Of a stretch of 64,000 nt of DNA, positions 16,161-25,297 are shown in pieces (position 1 is the stretch's first letter; each line of letters starts with the position of its first letter). A model generated the notes under the pieces. It did no database searches and was not told where the DNA came from. It saw only the letters and a list, made by a program, of their open reading frames with translations. Source of the stretch: Gloeotrichia echinulata CP02 (GTDB lineage: Bacteria > Cyanobacteriota > Cyanobacteriia > Cyanobacteriales > Nostocaceae). The position numbers and the translations under genes are program-made. Location: the NCBI GenBank assembly GCA_038087035.1, contig CP051187.1:5275001-5339000 (forward strand). Direction: 5' to 3'.

Positions 16161-17673
16161 TATGCTCAAAATTTCCTTACTTTCTCCAAACTGATAAACG
16201 ATGTCGTCTTCATGCCAGTATTTAGCTTTTTAGCATCTTTCCAAAGCTACTGAGTCCCTAGGATGAGGGGTTAATTCCTGCGGATAGGGGAGGTAGCCCA
16301 AAAACCTCTATTATGCTTGTCCACAACAAATTAAAGGTCATGGTTGTCACAAGCATTAATTTCGGTCATTTTACGGCACTTTTAACCATCATTCGCCATC
16401 GGAAATCATTTGTTTTTCTTTTGGCGCTATTGTAGCGGTGTAACTTTCAGCCACCTTTACAAATTGTTTGAGTTCTACTACAAATAAGTCGTAGACCCCA
16501 AAAATTGCAGGTTTTCCACTTTCAGTGCTTGTCTTTCTTGCCTGTGATTTATAGGGTGTTCCCTACTCATACTCTCAAGCTTGGGACAGCATAGTATTTG
16601 AATAGGGTTCTACAGGTATACACCCTTTTCTCCTGCCAGTAGAGACGTAAAATTACTTGTCTCTACATTACAAAGAAACAAAACAGTAGTAGCCGTGCGT
16701 ATACGGCTATTGAGACAGGTTTTGTGACTTCGTAATTTTATATTAAATACTAGCATGGACTAATAATAGCAAAATAGTTGTTTTATTTTGAATTTAAATT
16801 GCTGGTAAAGTTCTTAGCTAAATATCGTAGCTCACGGCAGGTAAAAAGCGCTAAGGATTTTCCTAGCCCGTTATTGACGTGGTGAGTATTGCCATAAGGC
16901 TTTTATCAAAATTCATCTAAATTTAGACTGGTAGTTTTGAGGAGTGAGTTGATTTTCTTGATAGTAAGGCAATTCCATCCTGTTTATCGGACTGAGCCAA
17001 AAAACGGTCATAGTATTCTGCAGGTCTGTCTTAGGGAAGAATAAATTTTCCCACATCTATACAGTGCTTTGTTGCTTGTACCAAATCTTCATGATCAGAT
17101 TTAACAATTCTATATAACAAGAAAATTTCCGCTAGCTCAACCATTAAGGGATTTTTCAGCCCGTGGCTCTGATTGCTGTTGACATGAAGATCTAGTGATA
17201 ACCTAAGGTGGATTTAATTTAGTTAATTTTTCTATGCAGGGCATAAACACAAGTCCCTCTGCCAATGTGACTTATCTCACTGACTCTAGCCAAGAGGTAA
17301 ATTACCAAGAGTCAAGAGTCATGGTAAGCGAGTAGGCAAAGGGCAAGAGGCAATAGATCTTTCCCTATTGCCTTTGGATTTTTGACTGGCGGACTTGGAG
17401 CAACTAACTACAGTAGATTTAAATATGAAGCAATGATTACCTTTTTTTGCTGTTGGACGTAGATCTGGAGACAAATGTCGCCAATCGCCATTCTACAACT
17501 AAAATTTTAATGGTTATCCTGAAATTAAAATCAGTAGGTCTTTAATCATCAGCCTATTAACAGCTAACCTGGAATCAAGGCCAAAAAAAGTATAGCTTAT
17601 TTTTTGGAGTCCTCGGCCTATAGTCATGATTTCTCTGATGAGTGTAGTAACTTGAAAATTTTGGTGAGTGGTA
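16161..17673. other. Long mostly noncoding region
   Basis: About 1.5 kb without an intact gene between two divergent genes. The part near 16923-17210 carries a decayed reading frame on the - strand. Near 17300 there are GAGTCAAGAGTCATGG repeats. No tRNA or recognised small RNA was found by eye. Confidence 0.5.
16923..17210 (-). pseudogene. Decayed small gene with in-frame stop
   Basis: On the - strand one frame stays open from about 17210 to 16923 except for a TAA at 17031-17033. The part before it reads like a folded protein from ATG 17144 (MVELAEIFLLYRIVKSDHED, 37 codons), and the part after it (DRPAEYYDRFLAQSDKQDG) continues in the same frame to a stop at 16923. No start codon is seen for the sequence 5' of 17144. 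The family is not recognised. A single base change could have made the stop, or this may simply be chance. Confidence 0.4.
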
Positions 17674-18675
17674 ATGGACATTCTTTTTAAGGTCATTCGA
17701 CAGCAGCAAAATTCCTCCCCTGTAGTGCAAACTTACCTTTTGGAGGCAGAACCTGGCAATACAATCTTGGATTGTCTCAATCGCATTAAGTGGGAGCAAG
17801 ATGGGACTTTAGCATTTCGCAAAAATTGCCGCAATACCATTTGTGGTAGCTGCGCTATACGAATCAACGGACGTTCGGCTTTAGCTTGTAAGGAAAATGT
17901 TGGGAGCGAAATTGCCAGATTACAAAATATCTCATCGTCAGAACCTCAGAAAAATACTATTCCAGAAATTACGGTAGCGCCTTTAGGCAATATGCCCGTA
18001 ATTAAGGATTTAATCGTAGATATGAACAGTTTTTGGAATAATCTCGAGGCGGTTACTCCTTATGTGAGTACAGCAGCAAGACAAGTTCCAGAAAGGGAAT
18101 TTTTGCAAACACCAGAAGAGCGATCGCGCCTCGATCAGACTGGCAATTGTATCATGTGTGGAGCTTGTTATTCTGAATGCAACGCCCGTGAAGTTGATCC
18201 AAATTTTGTCGGACCTCACGCCCTAGCTAAAGCTTACCGCATGGTAGCAGACGGACGCGATCGCCAAACCGAAACTCGCCTAGAAAATTACAACGAAGGT
18301 ACTAAAGGCGTTTGGGGTTGTACCCGTTGTTTATACTGCGACTCTGTTTGTCCAATGGAAGTCGCACCCCTAGAGCAAATCACCAAAATTAAACAAGAAA
18401 TTCTCTCACGTAAACAAGCCAGTGACAGCCGCACAATTCGTCACCGCAAAGTATTAATAGAGTTAGTCAAAGCAGGTGGCTGGATTGATGAACGTCAATT
18501 TGGTTTACAAGTCGTAGGTAATTATTTTCGAGATTTAAAAGGATTGCTCAGTCTTGCACCCCTCGGCTTGCGGATGATAGTCAGGGGTAAATTCCCCCTC
18601 TCCTTTGAATCTTCCCAGGGAACTTCACAAGTGCGATCGCTCATCGAATCTGTACAACAGTTAGAAAATAAATAG
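17674..18675 (+). CDS. sdhB: Succinate dehydrogenase/fumarate reductase iron-sulfur subunit
   Basis: This 333-residue electron-transfer subunit has a [2Fe-2S] ligand set in CRNTICGSC with a fourth cysteine at 72 (Cys52, 57, 60, 72) and two further clusters in CIMCGACYSEC (from 159) and CTRCLYCDSVCP (from 216). This is the classical SdhB/FrdB layout, with a C-terminal extension of about 80 residues. In cyanobacteria this subunit feeds electrons from succinate to the plastoquinone pool. ATG 17674 follows GGTGAG; an in-frame GTG is six bases upstream. No sdhA or membrane anchor is adjacent, as is usual in cyanobacteria. Confidence 0.9.
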   Translation: MDILFKVIRQQQNSSPVVQTYLLEAEPGNTILDCLNRIKWEQDGTLAFRKNCRNTICGSCAIRINGRSALACKENVGSEIARLQNISSSEPQKNTIPEITVAPLGNMPVIKDLIVDMNSFWNNLEAVTPYVSTAARQVPEREFLQTPEERSRLDQTGNCIMCGACYSECNAREVDPNFVGPHALAKAYRMVADGRDRQTETRLENYNEGTKGVWGCTRCLYCDSVCPMEVAPLEQITKIKQEILSRKQASDSRTIRHRKVLIELVKAGGWIDERQFGLQVVGNYFRDLKGLLSLAPLGLRMIVRGKFPLSFESSQGTSQVRSLIESVQQLENK

Positions 18676-18751
18676 TGCTGAGTGAGGAGTTTGGAGTCAA
18701 GAGTCTATGATCATTTTCTTGTCTCCCCATCTCCCCCTCTCCCCATCTTCC

Positions 18752-19273
18752 TCACCGAGGATCTTGAGGGATATTTAATGGTTGTCCCGAACGGTCATAA
18801 ACTAAAATATCCCACTGTCCACTATTACTATATTCAAAAGCAATCCTACTACCATCGGCGCTAATGGCGGGGTTGCGGACTTCGGCTTGCAAATTAGCAG
18901 TTAAATTCCGTGATTGACGTGTTTCTCGGTCATAGAGGAAGATAGCGGATCGCCCTTGACGACTAGCAGCAAAAACGATGTAGCGACCATCACTAGAAAC
19001 GCTGGGATGAGAGGCGATCGTATCGAAGGAATTTAAATCGGGCACATCAACCAAATTGCTAGTTACAGTATCAAACATGTACACATCAGGGCTACCTCGG
19101 CGGTCACTAGTAAAAACAATGTATCTCCCCGAAATTTGCGGATTCAATTCCGAGGCTAGACTGTTCAAACTCCGACCCCCCGAATCAAACGGATAACTCA
19201 ACAGACGCGGGTAGCCAAAACACCCAGTCAAACCTAAGCAAGTAAACACAGAAATCAAAATAGAGGGTTTCAT
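18752..19273 (-). CDS. TolB-like beta-propeller lipoprotein
   Basis: This 173-residue predicted lipoprotein has signal peptide MKPSILISVFTCLG with lipobox LTGC (Cys18), then three WD40-like PD40 repeats: NPQISGRYIVFTSDRRG, HPSVSSDGRYIVFAASRQG and NPAISADGSRIAFEYSNSG. Three blades are too few for a complete propeller, so it may dimerise or bind a partner. A paralogue lies just upstream (19875-20436) with the same order and is frameshifted. A mobile element sits between the two. Probably located in the periplasm or outer membrane; the partner is unknown. Confidence 0.85.
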   Translation of the reverse strand: MKPSILISVFTCLGLTGCFGYPRLLSYPFDSGGRSLNSLASELNPQISGRYIVFTSDRRGSPDVYMFDTVTSNLVDVPDLNSFDTIASHPSVSSDGRYIVFAASRQGRSAIFLYDRETRQSRNLTANLQAEVRNPAISADGSRIAFEYSNSGQWDILVYDRSGQPLNIPQDPR

Positions 19274-19289
19274 AGGAATACGCGGGATG

Positions 19290-19678
19290 CGGGAAACTCA
19301 GCGTCTTCAGACCGCTCGTGGTCAGCGGCACGAGCGACTTCAGTCGCAGTGGTATTTGTGTTAAAATCAGATTGTGAGTAAGAACAAAAAACATCTGCGT
19401 GTTGAAGCATCCTAGTATCGGAGAAATCCCGGCTCCTATGAAACAACGGTTAGGTTTAAGTCCTGGCGCAGTATGACAGGAAAGAGCAAATAAAGGCTTG
19501 TTGCGGAGCGTACCGCGTCTTGGCTTAGTGATGGATTCACCAAAGCATTGGAAAAAATAAAAGTAGCTAGAAACCTAAGCTTGACTTAGAGTGACTAGGT
19601 AGACGGCGTTTGACGGTCGTAGCGAGAGTTTTACTCTGTCTGTAGAATCTCAGTGTCTTTAGACCTGAGAGTGTCAAA
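19290..19678 (+). mobile_element. Second IS200/IS605-like non-autonomous element
   Basis: It shares TTGTGAGTA(A/G)GAA and CATCTGCGTGTTGAAGC with the element at 13747, and the same right end TCTCAGTGTCTTTAGACC plus TGAGA at 19648-19670, followed by GTGTCAA. A left hairpin (GCTCGTG...CACGAGC) lies near 19313. The middle is largely different. No transposase frame is present. It separates two lipoprotein paralogues. Confidence 0.55.
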
Positions 19679-19680
19679 AT

Positions 19681-19873
<193 letters not shown>

Positions 19874-19874
19874 C

Positions 19875-20436
19875 CTATGGCGGTGGACTCACGGGGGTAC
19901 CATTGGGAATATCTAACTCTATATTTGGACCTCGGTCTAGAACTTCAATATCCCACTGACCACGGCTAGCTGTTTCAAATACAACATAACGTCCATCTGG
20001 ACTGATCCCAGGCTTTCTGACCCAGGCCGCGATAGATTGGGGTGAGAATTTGCGATTGTTGGATAGCGCGATCGTAGAGCGCCACAACTGGTCTACCTTG
20101 GTCGCTAGTAAGATAAACAATATAACGCCCTGTGTAGCTCAGGCTAGGACTTTCGGCAATTGTTTCCCGTCGGTTTAAGCCTGGTGTGCCGATAAACCGT
20201 TGCTGTTCCAAGTCGTAAACTAGCAGCTGGTGATTACCATTACGATTGGAAACAAAAGCTAAAAAGCGCCCATTTCCGCTCAAAGTCGGTTGTTCTTCGG
20301 TGTAGCGACTATTGAGGGAGGTAGGCCCAATGGGGATATCGTTGGAACTACAAGATGCAAGCACACTTACCAAGCTAAAAACCAGGCTCCAATGAATGGG
20401 TCTTTGGAGCCAAAATCTAGGCGTAATTTTGTTCAC
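19875..20436 (-). pseudogene. TolB-like lipoprotein gene with frameshift
   Basis: Paralogue of 18752-19273. The first 130 or so residues (from ATG 20436; lipobox-like LASC, repeats QPTLSGNGRFLAFVSNRNG and SPSLSYTGRYIVYLTSDQG) run in one frame until SQILT. The expected third repeat (KPGISPDGRYVVFETASRG) is in another frame and ends at 19875. One extra C in the CCCC run at 20039-20042 (- strand reading) would join the frames as LTPQSIAAW. Either a one-base deletion inactivated it, or the run was misread. Comparison with its paralogue makes an intact ancestor likely. Confidence 0.75.
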
Positions 20437-20483
20437 CTCAACTATTTTCCGTCGCCTATCAGCCTACATCCACCCTGAATATT

Positions 20484-21380
20484 TTAATAATTTCCAAAAT
20501 TGGTCGAATTATCTGCATCGTCATCGGGCTTTGCAATCGGTTTGTAATCTACATAATCAGTGGGGATCGCGTCATCATCCTCCCGTTCTCGGCGAGGAGT
20601 TGAGTCACTAGGCGGACGACGCCTTCTGGGTTTGGGGGTAACATCTTCATCACGACTTTCTGGACGCTGAGGGCTACTGTTACCACGACGGGTAGGTTTT
20701 TTGACTTCTCCAGAAGAACTTTCCCAATCATCAACTTCCCTAGGGGCCGAACCCCAATCATCATCGTCTCTTTGAGTTGGACGAGTTGCTCCCCGTCCTG
20801 AACTACGTCGGGGCGTTTTATCCGTTGGTTCTTGTCTTTCAGTGCTGCTGCGGCGTTCAGAACGACGCGGGGGTTGATCTTCATAGTAGTCATCACGAGG
20901 CGATCGCTCATCCCTACTACCCCGAATTCGCGCACGGGGGGGGCGTTCTTCCTCTTCATAAGGCAAAGGTTCTAATTCTGCATCTACCTCGGCTTTATAC
21001 CTCCGTTCATAGGAATATTTATTACTCACTGGTCGGTCTTCGTCTACAATCGGCGTATTGCGCTTGGCTTGTTGGGTAGCTATACTTCGCAGCCGAATAC
21101 TTTCAACTGCAAAAAATACAGTAGTGCCGACTAAAAGCAGCTGACCAAATTGTAAAATTGGGTCTAACCGCCAACCTTGGAAGATCAAAATAAAACCACA
21201 AAGTAAGCCTACCGCCGCAAAAAATATATCTTGATCTCGTGACAATTCTGGACGCACAGTCCTCAAAAAATACAGTGCTGCTCCAGCCACAGCCAGGAAA
21301 ATTCCTAGAATACTGGCTGAGTTCGTCCCCAAATTTACCTGAGCCAGAATACTGGCTGAATTCAGCCCAAAATTTATCAT
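20484..21380 (-). CDS. ycf66: Ycf66-family protein
   Basis: This 298-residue protein has an N-terminal half carrying two to three membrane segments (GIFLAVAGAALYFL, IFFAAVGLLCGFILIF, LLLVGTTVFFAVE), typical of Ycf66, a conserved protein of cyanobacteria and some plastids. From about residue 140 it is a highly charged, disordered Arg/Asp/Glu/Ser/Pro-rich tail. The first 25 residues contain a near repeat (LNSASILAQVNLGTNSASILG) produced by a duplicated DNA segment of about 35 bases. It is next to psbX and ycf19, an arrangement also seen in some plastid genomes. Function unknown. Confidence 0.85.
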   Translation of the reverse strand: MINFGLNSASILAQVNLGTNSASILGIFLAVAGAALYFLRTVRPELSRDQDIFFAAVGLLCGFILIFQGWRLDPILQFGQLLLVGTTVFFAVESIRLRSIATQQAKRNTPIVDEDRPVSNKYSYERRYKAEVDAELEPLPYEEEERPPRARIRGSRDERSPRDDYYEDQPPRRSERRSSTERQEPTDKTPRRSSGRGATRPTQRDDDDWGSAPREVDDWESSSGEVKKPTRRGNSSPQRPESRDEDVTPKPRRRRPPSDSTPRREREDDDAIPTDYVDYKPIAKPDDDADNSTNFGNY

Positions 21381-21746
21381 TGCTGTTTTCCCAATATCAA
21401 ATCTATGTTAGCGAGTCACAATTAAAATCACTACTCTAATCAGACACAATATTTAGATATTAAAACTTCAAAGCATCTGGCAAAGATGCTCTGAAGCTAT
21501 CTAGCTCAAGCTAAAAAAGCTGATATCTGTCAGCTAAGTAACCTTGTCTCTTCCCAGAGCAATTGACGCTCCTAGTACTCTGTCAAGATAAAAATGATGG
21601 ACTGTAGTGCGGGCATCTTGCCCGCGTGAGCGAGACGCTCACACTGCCAAAAATCCCTCAAAACAAAATTGACAGACTACTAGTGGATCGAGGGAAATAG
21701 CTGACAGAAAAATCGGTTATGAGAGTCGAATTAACTCCCTAAATGA
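21381..21746. other. Noncoding gap between ycf66 and psbX
   Basis: No gene is seen. A hairpin GCGGGCATCTTGCCCGC lies near 21608, flanked by near-repeats ACTCTGTCAAGAT and TGACAGACTAC; another small hairpin made from GAGCGAGACGCTC follows it. Confidence 0.5.
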
Positions 21747-21866
21747 TTATGAACGCTGGATTTTATCTTTTTGGCTAATGAAAATCAGCCCCACTGTTGC
21801 TGGGATCACGACAATCGCTGCACCCCAAACCAGACTCCAAAGAAAATTTGCTAAAGCAGGTGTCAT
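21747..21866 (-). CDS. psbX: Photosystem II protein PsbX
   Basis: This 39-residue single-pass subunit lies at the edge of photosystem II near cytochrome b559 and the QB site. The protein begins MTPALANFLWSLVWG, continues through the membrane segment AIVVIPATVGLIFISQ and ends KDKIQRS, matching the cyanobacterial PsbX pattern closely. It is too short for usual length cut-offs. It is read from the - strand, like ycf66 downstream of it. The reading frame, length and sequence leave little doubt. Confidence 0.95.
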   Translation of the reverse strand: MTPALANFLWSLVWGAAIVVIPATVGLIFISQKDKIQRS

Positions 21867-22094
21867 AGTTCTCAACCTTTTTTTACACACTTCATCATAT
21901 TAATTCTAATGGTGTATCAGTTCCTTGAGAAGCATCTAGGAGATTGCTCACCATGAGCTAGGAAACAATAACCGCCCAAAAGCGTGTTTGCTGTTTCATT
22001 CATAGAAGAAAGAGACCGCATTTGGTTAAAATGAGAGAGAGTGCTTTACAAAGCTTAAAATTTTCTGCTTGTTCACAGATGGTAGCTCAAATCG

Positions 22095-22388
22095 ATGACT
22101 GGTGTTAACCTGACTGCTTTGATTCTCGGTCCGGTGTTGGGAGTGATGACATTTTTCTTTATTTTCCGCATCATTCTCACTTGGTATCCACAAGTTGATC
22201 TGAATCGTTTGCCCTTTAATCTCATAGCTTGGCCAACTGAACCTTTTTTAGTACCGATGCGAAAGCTGGTACAACCTATCGGCGGGGTGGACATCACTCC
22301 CATAATTTGGGTTGGTATTTTCAGTCTGCTACGAGAAATTCTACTAGGTCAGCAAGGGTTGCTCACCATGTTGTCGCGTGTCAATTAG
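22095..22388 (+). CDS. ycf19: YggT/Ycf19-family membrane protein
   Basis: This 97-residue integral membrane protein has two hydrophobic segments (ALILGPVLGVMTFFFIFRIIL and TPIIWVGIFSLLREILL) around the family signature LTWYPQVDLNRLPF...PTEPFLVPMRKL. YggT/Ycf19 proteins occur in bacteria and plastids; in cyanobacteria they have been linked to membrane organisation and cell or nucleoid morphology. It is divergent from psbX and convergent with accC. ATG 22095 has only a weak ribosome-binding site. Confidence 0.87.
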   Translation: MTGVNLTALILGPVLGVMTFFFIFRIILTWYPQVDLNRLPFNLIAWPTEPFLVPMRKLVQPIGGVDITPIIWVGIFSLLREILLGQQGLLTMLSRVN

Positions 22389-22592
22389 GGCATGGGGCAC
22401 TTGTACTGAGCGAAGCCGAAGTATGGGGCATGGGGCATGGGGCATGGTAATATTACTTTCTCTTCTCCCCCAATGCCCAATGCCCAATCCCCAATCCCTG
22501 GTAACATAGCGGAGCCGTACCACTACGTGGAAGCAAGCTACGCGTAGCGTCTCGCAGAGAAGTGCAATCCCCAATCCCCAATCCCCAATCCC
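22389..22592. repeat. Tandem and dispersed repeats between ycf19 and accC
   Basis: Contains GGGGCATGGGGCATGGGG copies, CAATGCCCAATGCCCAATC and CCCCAATCCCCAATC heptamers, and a CCTGGTAACA(T/G)AGCGGAGCCG unit that recurs near 63819 and 63871. A GCTACGCGTAGC palindrome lies near 22538. Confidence 0.8.
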
Positions 22593-23936
22593 TTAGCTAT
22601 TTATATCCTGGACAAAACTGGTAGAGACATTACCCTGTAAAAACTGCGGGTTTTCCATGATTTTTTGATGAAATCCAATGGTTGTGGGTAGACCGGTGAC
22701 AGCACACTCCCGCAAAGCCCGTTTCATTCGGTTAATGGCTGTGGGGCGGTCGGGTCCCCAAACAATTAACTTTCCAATTAAGGAATCGTAATAGGGCGGA
22801 ATTTGGTAATCGGTGTAAACGTGGGAATCAATCCGCACACCGGGTCCACCAGGAGGTAGATAACCACTAATCCTTCCTGGGGAAGGGCGAAAGTCATGGT
22901 CAGGGTCTTCGGCGTTAATGCGACATTCAATCGCATGACCCTGCAAAACAACTTGGTCTTGGGTCAGCTGGAGTCTTTCTCCTTGGGCAATCCTGATTTG
23001 TTCGACAACCAAGTCTACCCCAGTAATCATTTCGGTTACGGGATGTTCGACTTGAATCCGGGTGTTCATTTCCATAAAATAGAATTGACCCGATCTATCC
23101 AAAAGAAACTCAATGGTACCAGCCCCAGTGTAATTAATAAACTGAGCGGCTTTGACAGCAGCTTGTCCCATTTTTTCTCGTAGATCTGGGTCTAGAGCTG
23201 CGCTAGGAGCTTCTTCGAGCAGTTTTTGGTTGCGGCGCTGAATCGAGCAATCCCGTTCACCTAAGTGGATAACATTACCATAGTTATCTGCTAGAATTTG
23301 AAATTCAATGTGGCGCGGACGCTCAATGAATTTTTCTATATAAACACCAGAATTACCAAAGGCTGCGCCTGCTTCCCCTTGCGCCGCCAAAAAGAGTTTG
23401 ACAAATTCGTCTTCAGAACGCACTAGCCGCATACCTCGTCCACCGCCACCAGCTGTAGCTTTAATCATCACTGGATAACCGATATCCTTGGCAAGTGTTA
23501 ATCCTTCTTGCTCCGACTCTACCAGTCCTTCACTACCTGGAACTGTAGGCACCCCAGCCCGTTGCATGGTTTCTTTAGCCGTAGATTTATCACCCATCAA
23601 GCGGATAGCTTCTGGAGTCGGGCCAATAAAGGCAATATGATGGTCTGCACAGATTTCTACAAATCGGGCATTTTCTGCCAAAAACCCATAACCAGGATGA
23701 ATAGCACTCGCATTGCGCGTTAAGGCTGCAGCAATAATATTGGGAATATTCAAATAACTTTTACTGCTGGCTGGCTCGCCAATGCAAACCGCTTCATCGG
23801 CAAGTTGGACGTGTAGCGCATTACGATCAACAGTGGAGTGAACGGCAACCGTCGCAATTCCCATTTCTTCACAGGCGCGGAGAATGCGAAGGGCGATTTC
23901 TCCCCGATTGGCAATTAATATTTTGTCAAACTTCAT
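22593..23936 (-). CDS. accC: Acetyl-CoA carboxylase biotin carboxylase subunit
   Basis: This 447-residue ATP-grasp enzyme carboxylates biotin on AccB in fatty acid synthesis. It begins MKFDKILIANRGEIALRILR and has the ATP-binding loop KATAGGGGRGMR, the EKFIERPRHIEFQ segment, RDCSIQRRNQK and the catalytic stretch EMNTRIQVEHPVTE. Length is normal. ATG 23936 is the only fitting start. Nearby ycf19, psbX and ycf66 give a plastid-like neighbourhood. Confidence 0.96.
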   Translation of the reverse strand: MKFDKILIANRGEIALRILRACEEMGIATVAVHSTVDRNALHVQLADEAVCIGEPASSKSYLNIPNIIAAALTRNASAIHPGYGFLAENARFVEICADHHIAFIGPTPEAIRLMGDKSTAKETMQRAGVPTVPGSEGLVESEQEGLTLAKDIGYPVMIKATAGGGGRGMRLVRSEDEFVKLFLAAQGEAGAAFGNSGVYIEKFIERPRHIEFQILADNYGNVIHLGERDCSIQRRNQKLLEEAPSAALDPDLREKMGQAAVKAAQFINYTGAGTIEFLLDRSGQFYFMEMNTRIQVEHPVTEMITGVDLVVEQIRIAQGERLQLTQDQVVLQGHAIECRINAEDPDHDFRPSPGRISGYLPPGGPGVRIDSHVYTDYQIPPYYDSLIGKLIVWGPDRPTAINRMKRALRECAVTGLPTTIGFHQKIMENPQFLQGNVSTSFVQDINS

Positions 23937-24408
23937 TTTCTAGCTTCGATATCAGTACCAGTAGATTGACATTCTCTCCCATTCAACATGCAACAACGCT
24001 CTCCCCTTATTGCAAATTATCATGGCAGATTACCAAGCCTCGTCCTTAAGCATTGTGTAAACGCCCTTTGGGCGGCTTCCCAAAGGGTAGGATCTAGCTT
24101 AGAAGCCCCTACGGGTTTAACTAGACTAACAATATTACTGCTGCTAGTCTGTTTGGGCCACCCGCAGGGGGCTGTTGGCTATATCCGAACGGCACGGAGC
24201 TAGGGGAGCTAGGAGAGATGGAGGAGATAAGGGAGGTAAAGGAGTCGGGAAAAATTATTCAACATCGTCATCCCCCTCATCGGAGCCTCAACAAGCCTGC
24301 CATTCGGTTATACCCCTTTAATATCACTTGAGAAGTAACTATATTTCTGTCAGTCTGGTATCCACTAGCAAAAATTTTATGCTATATTCATTTAGTTAGA
24401 TAACCTGT
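23937..24408. other. Noncoding gap before tRNA-Leu
   Basis: No gene is seen. There is an imperfect hairpin CGCCCTTTGGGCGGCTTCCC near 24062, and the purine-rich stretch GGGGAGCTAGGAGAGATGG near 24201. The tRNA promoter is not obvious. Confidence 0.4.
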
Positions 24409-24489
24409 GCGGATGTGGCGGAATTGGTATACGCGCACGCTTGAGGTGCGTGTGGCTTTGCCTTGCGAGTTCGAGTCTCGCCATCCGCA
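24409..24489 (+). tRNA. tRNA-Leu (anticodon GAG)
   Basis: An 81-base type II tRNA. The acceptor stem GCGGATG (24409-24415) pairs with CATCCGC (24482-24488), discriminator A. The anticodon stem CACGC/GCGTG holds loop TTGAGGT, anticodon GAG, reading CUC and CUU. A long variable arm and the TTCGAGTC T-loop are present. The CCA end is not encoded. A T-run follows at 24491-24496. Confidence 0.95.
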
Positions 24490-24643
24490 TTTTTTACATA
24501 TATAGTCAAGAGTCAAAAGTCAATGGTTAAGGTTAAGCAACCTGAAACTGTTGACTTTTGTTTATGGAATCTGGACTCTGGACTTTGGACTTATTGCTTT
24601 TTTTTATGTTTTTATAGAGATAGATGAAGTTTTGTAAAAAACA

Positions 24644-25267
24644 TTGACTGCTACTTTTACAGCGACAAACAACTTAACATTACCAACGGGGTGGCATCGC
24701 CTGACTCCGATTTGGCAAGGTGGTGAGGAAGTAATTCAACAAAGTTTGCCTCACTCTGTGCTAGCACCAGCTTGGCAATTGCTACTTTTGGGCGATGGCT
24801 CCCCAACACGACACTTACAATTGCTCACAGGTGAGCCGACAGAAGTGGATGTGATTGACATGTCTTTGATTGGTATGAATGCAGATGATGCGCCCAACTT
24901 AATTCAATCTGTCCCAGGTCCGCGACTGCGGCGACAGGTCTGGCTGCGTACCGCCTCTGGTCAGCGATTAGGTTACGCTACTTCATGGTGGGAAGCTAGT
25001 CATGTAGATGAGTTTTTGCAAAACCGTTCCTTACCGATTTGGGCGAGTTTAGCTCGTATCCGTACAGAGTTATATAGGGATATTCAAGGAATTTACTACG
25101 GGGACTCAGTGGCTTTGGAGTCTGGTTTTGAGGTTAAGGGGCCTTTTTGGGGGCGTCACTATTTGTTTTGGCATCATGGACAGCCCCTAACATTGATTTA
25201 TGAAGTTTTTTCGCCTTATTTAACTAAATATTTGGGAGCTACGCACATTGGTTCCATCAATATGTAA
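24644..25267 (+). CDS. Chorismate lyase-like protein (4-hydroxybenzoate synthesis)
   Basis: This 207-residue protein resembles the cyanobacterial chorismate pyruvate-lyase family that makes 4-hydroxybenzoate for the plastoquinone ring. Features include TRHLQLLTGEPTEVDVI, the LRRQVWLRTASGQRLGYATSWW core, in which Arg residues would bind chorismate, and LIYEVFSPYLTKYLG at the end. The start appears to be TTG 24644: an in-frame stop lies just upstream and the next Met is 73 codons in. It precedes the DUF3352 gene by 30 bases, so the two are probably cotranscribed. Confidence 0.8.
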   Translation: MTATFTATNNLTLPTGWHRLTPIWQGGEEVIQQSLPHSVLAPAWQLLLLGDGSPTRHLQLLTGEPTEVDVIDMSLIGMNADDAPNLIQSVPGPRLRRQVWLRTASGQRLGYATSWWEASHVDEFLQNRSLPIWASLARIRTELYRDIQGIYYGDSVALESGFEVKGPFWGRHYLFWHHGQPLTLIYEVFSPYLTKYLGATHIGSINM

Positions 25268-25297
25268 TAAATTAGCAAGTATGAGGTATGAATTTCA

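Noticed and set aside
20549..20959. 136-codon - strand frame overlapping ycf66 in another frame
   Set aside because: Alternative frame of the Arg/Asp/Ser-rich Ycf66 tail; low complexity only.
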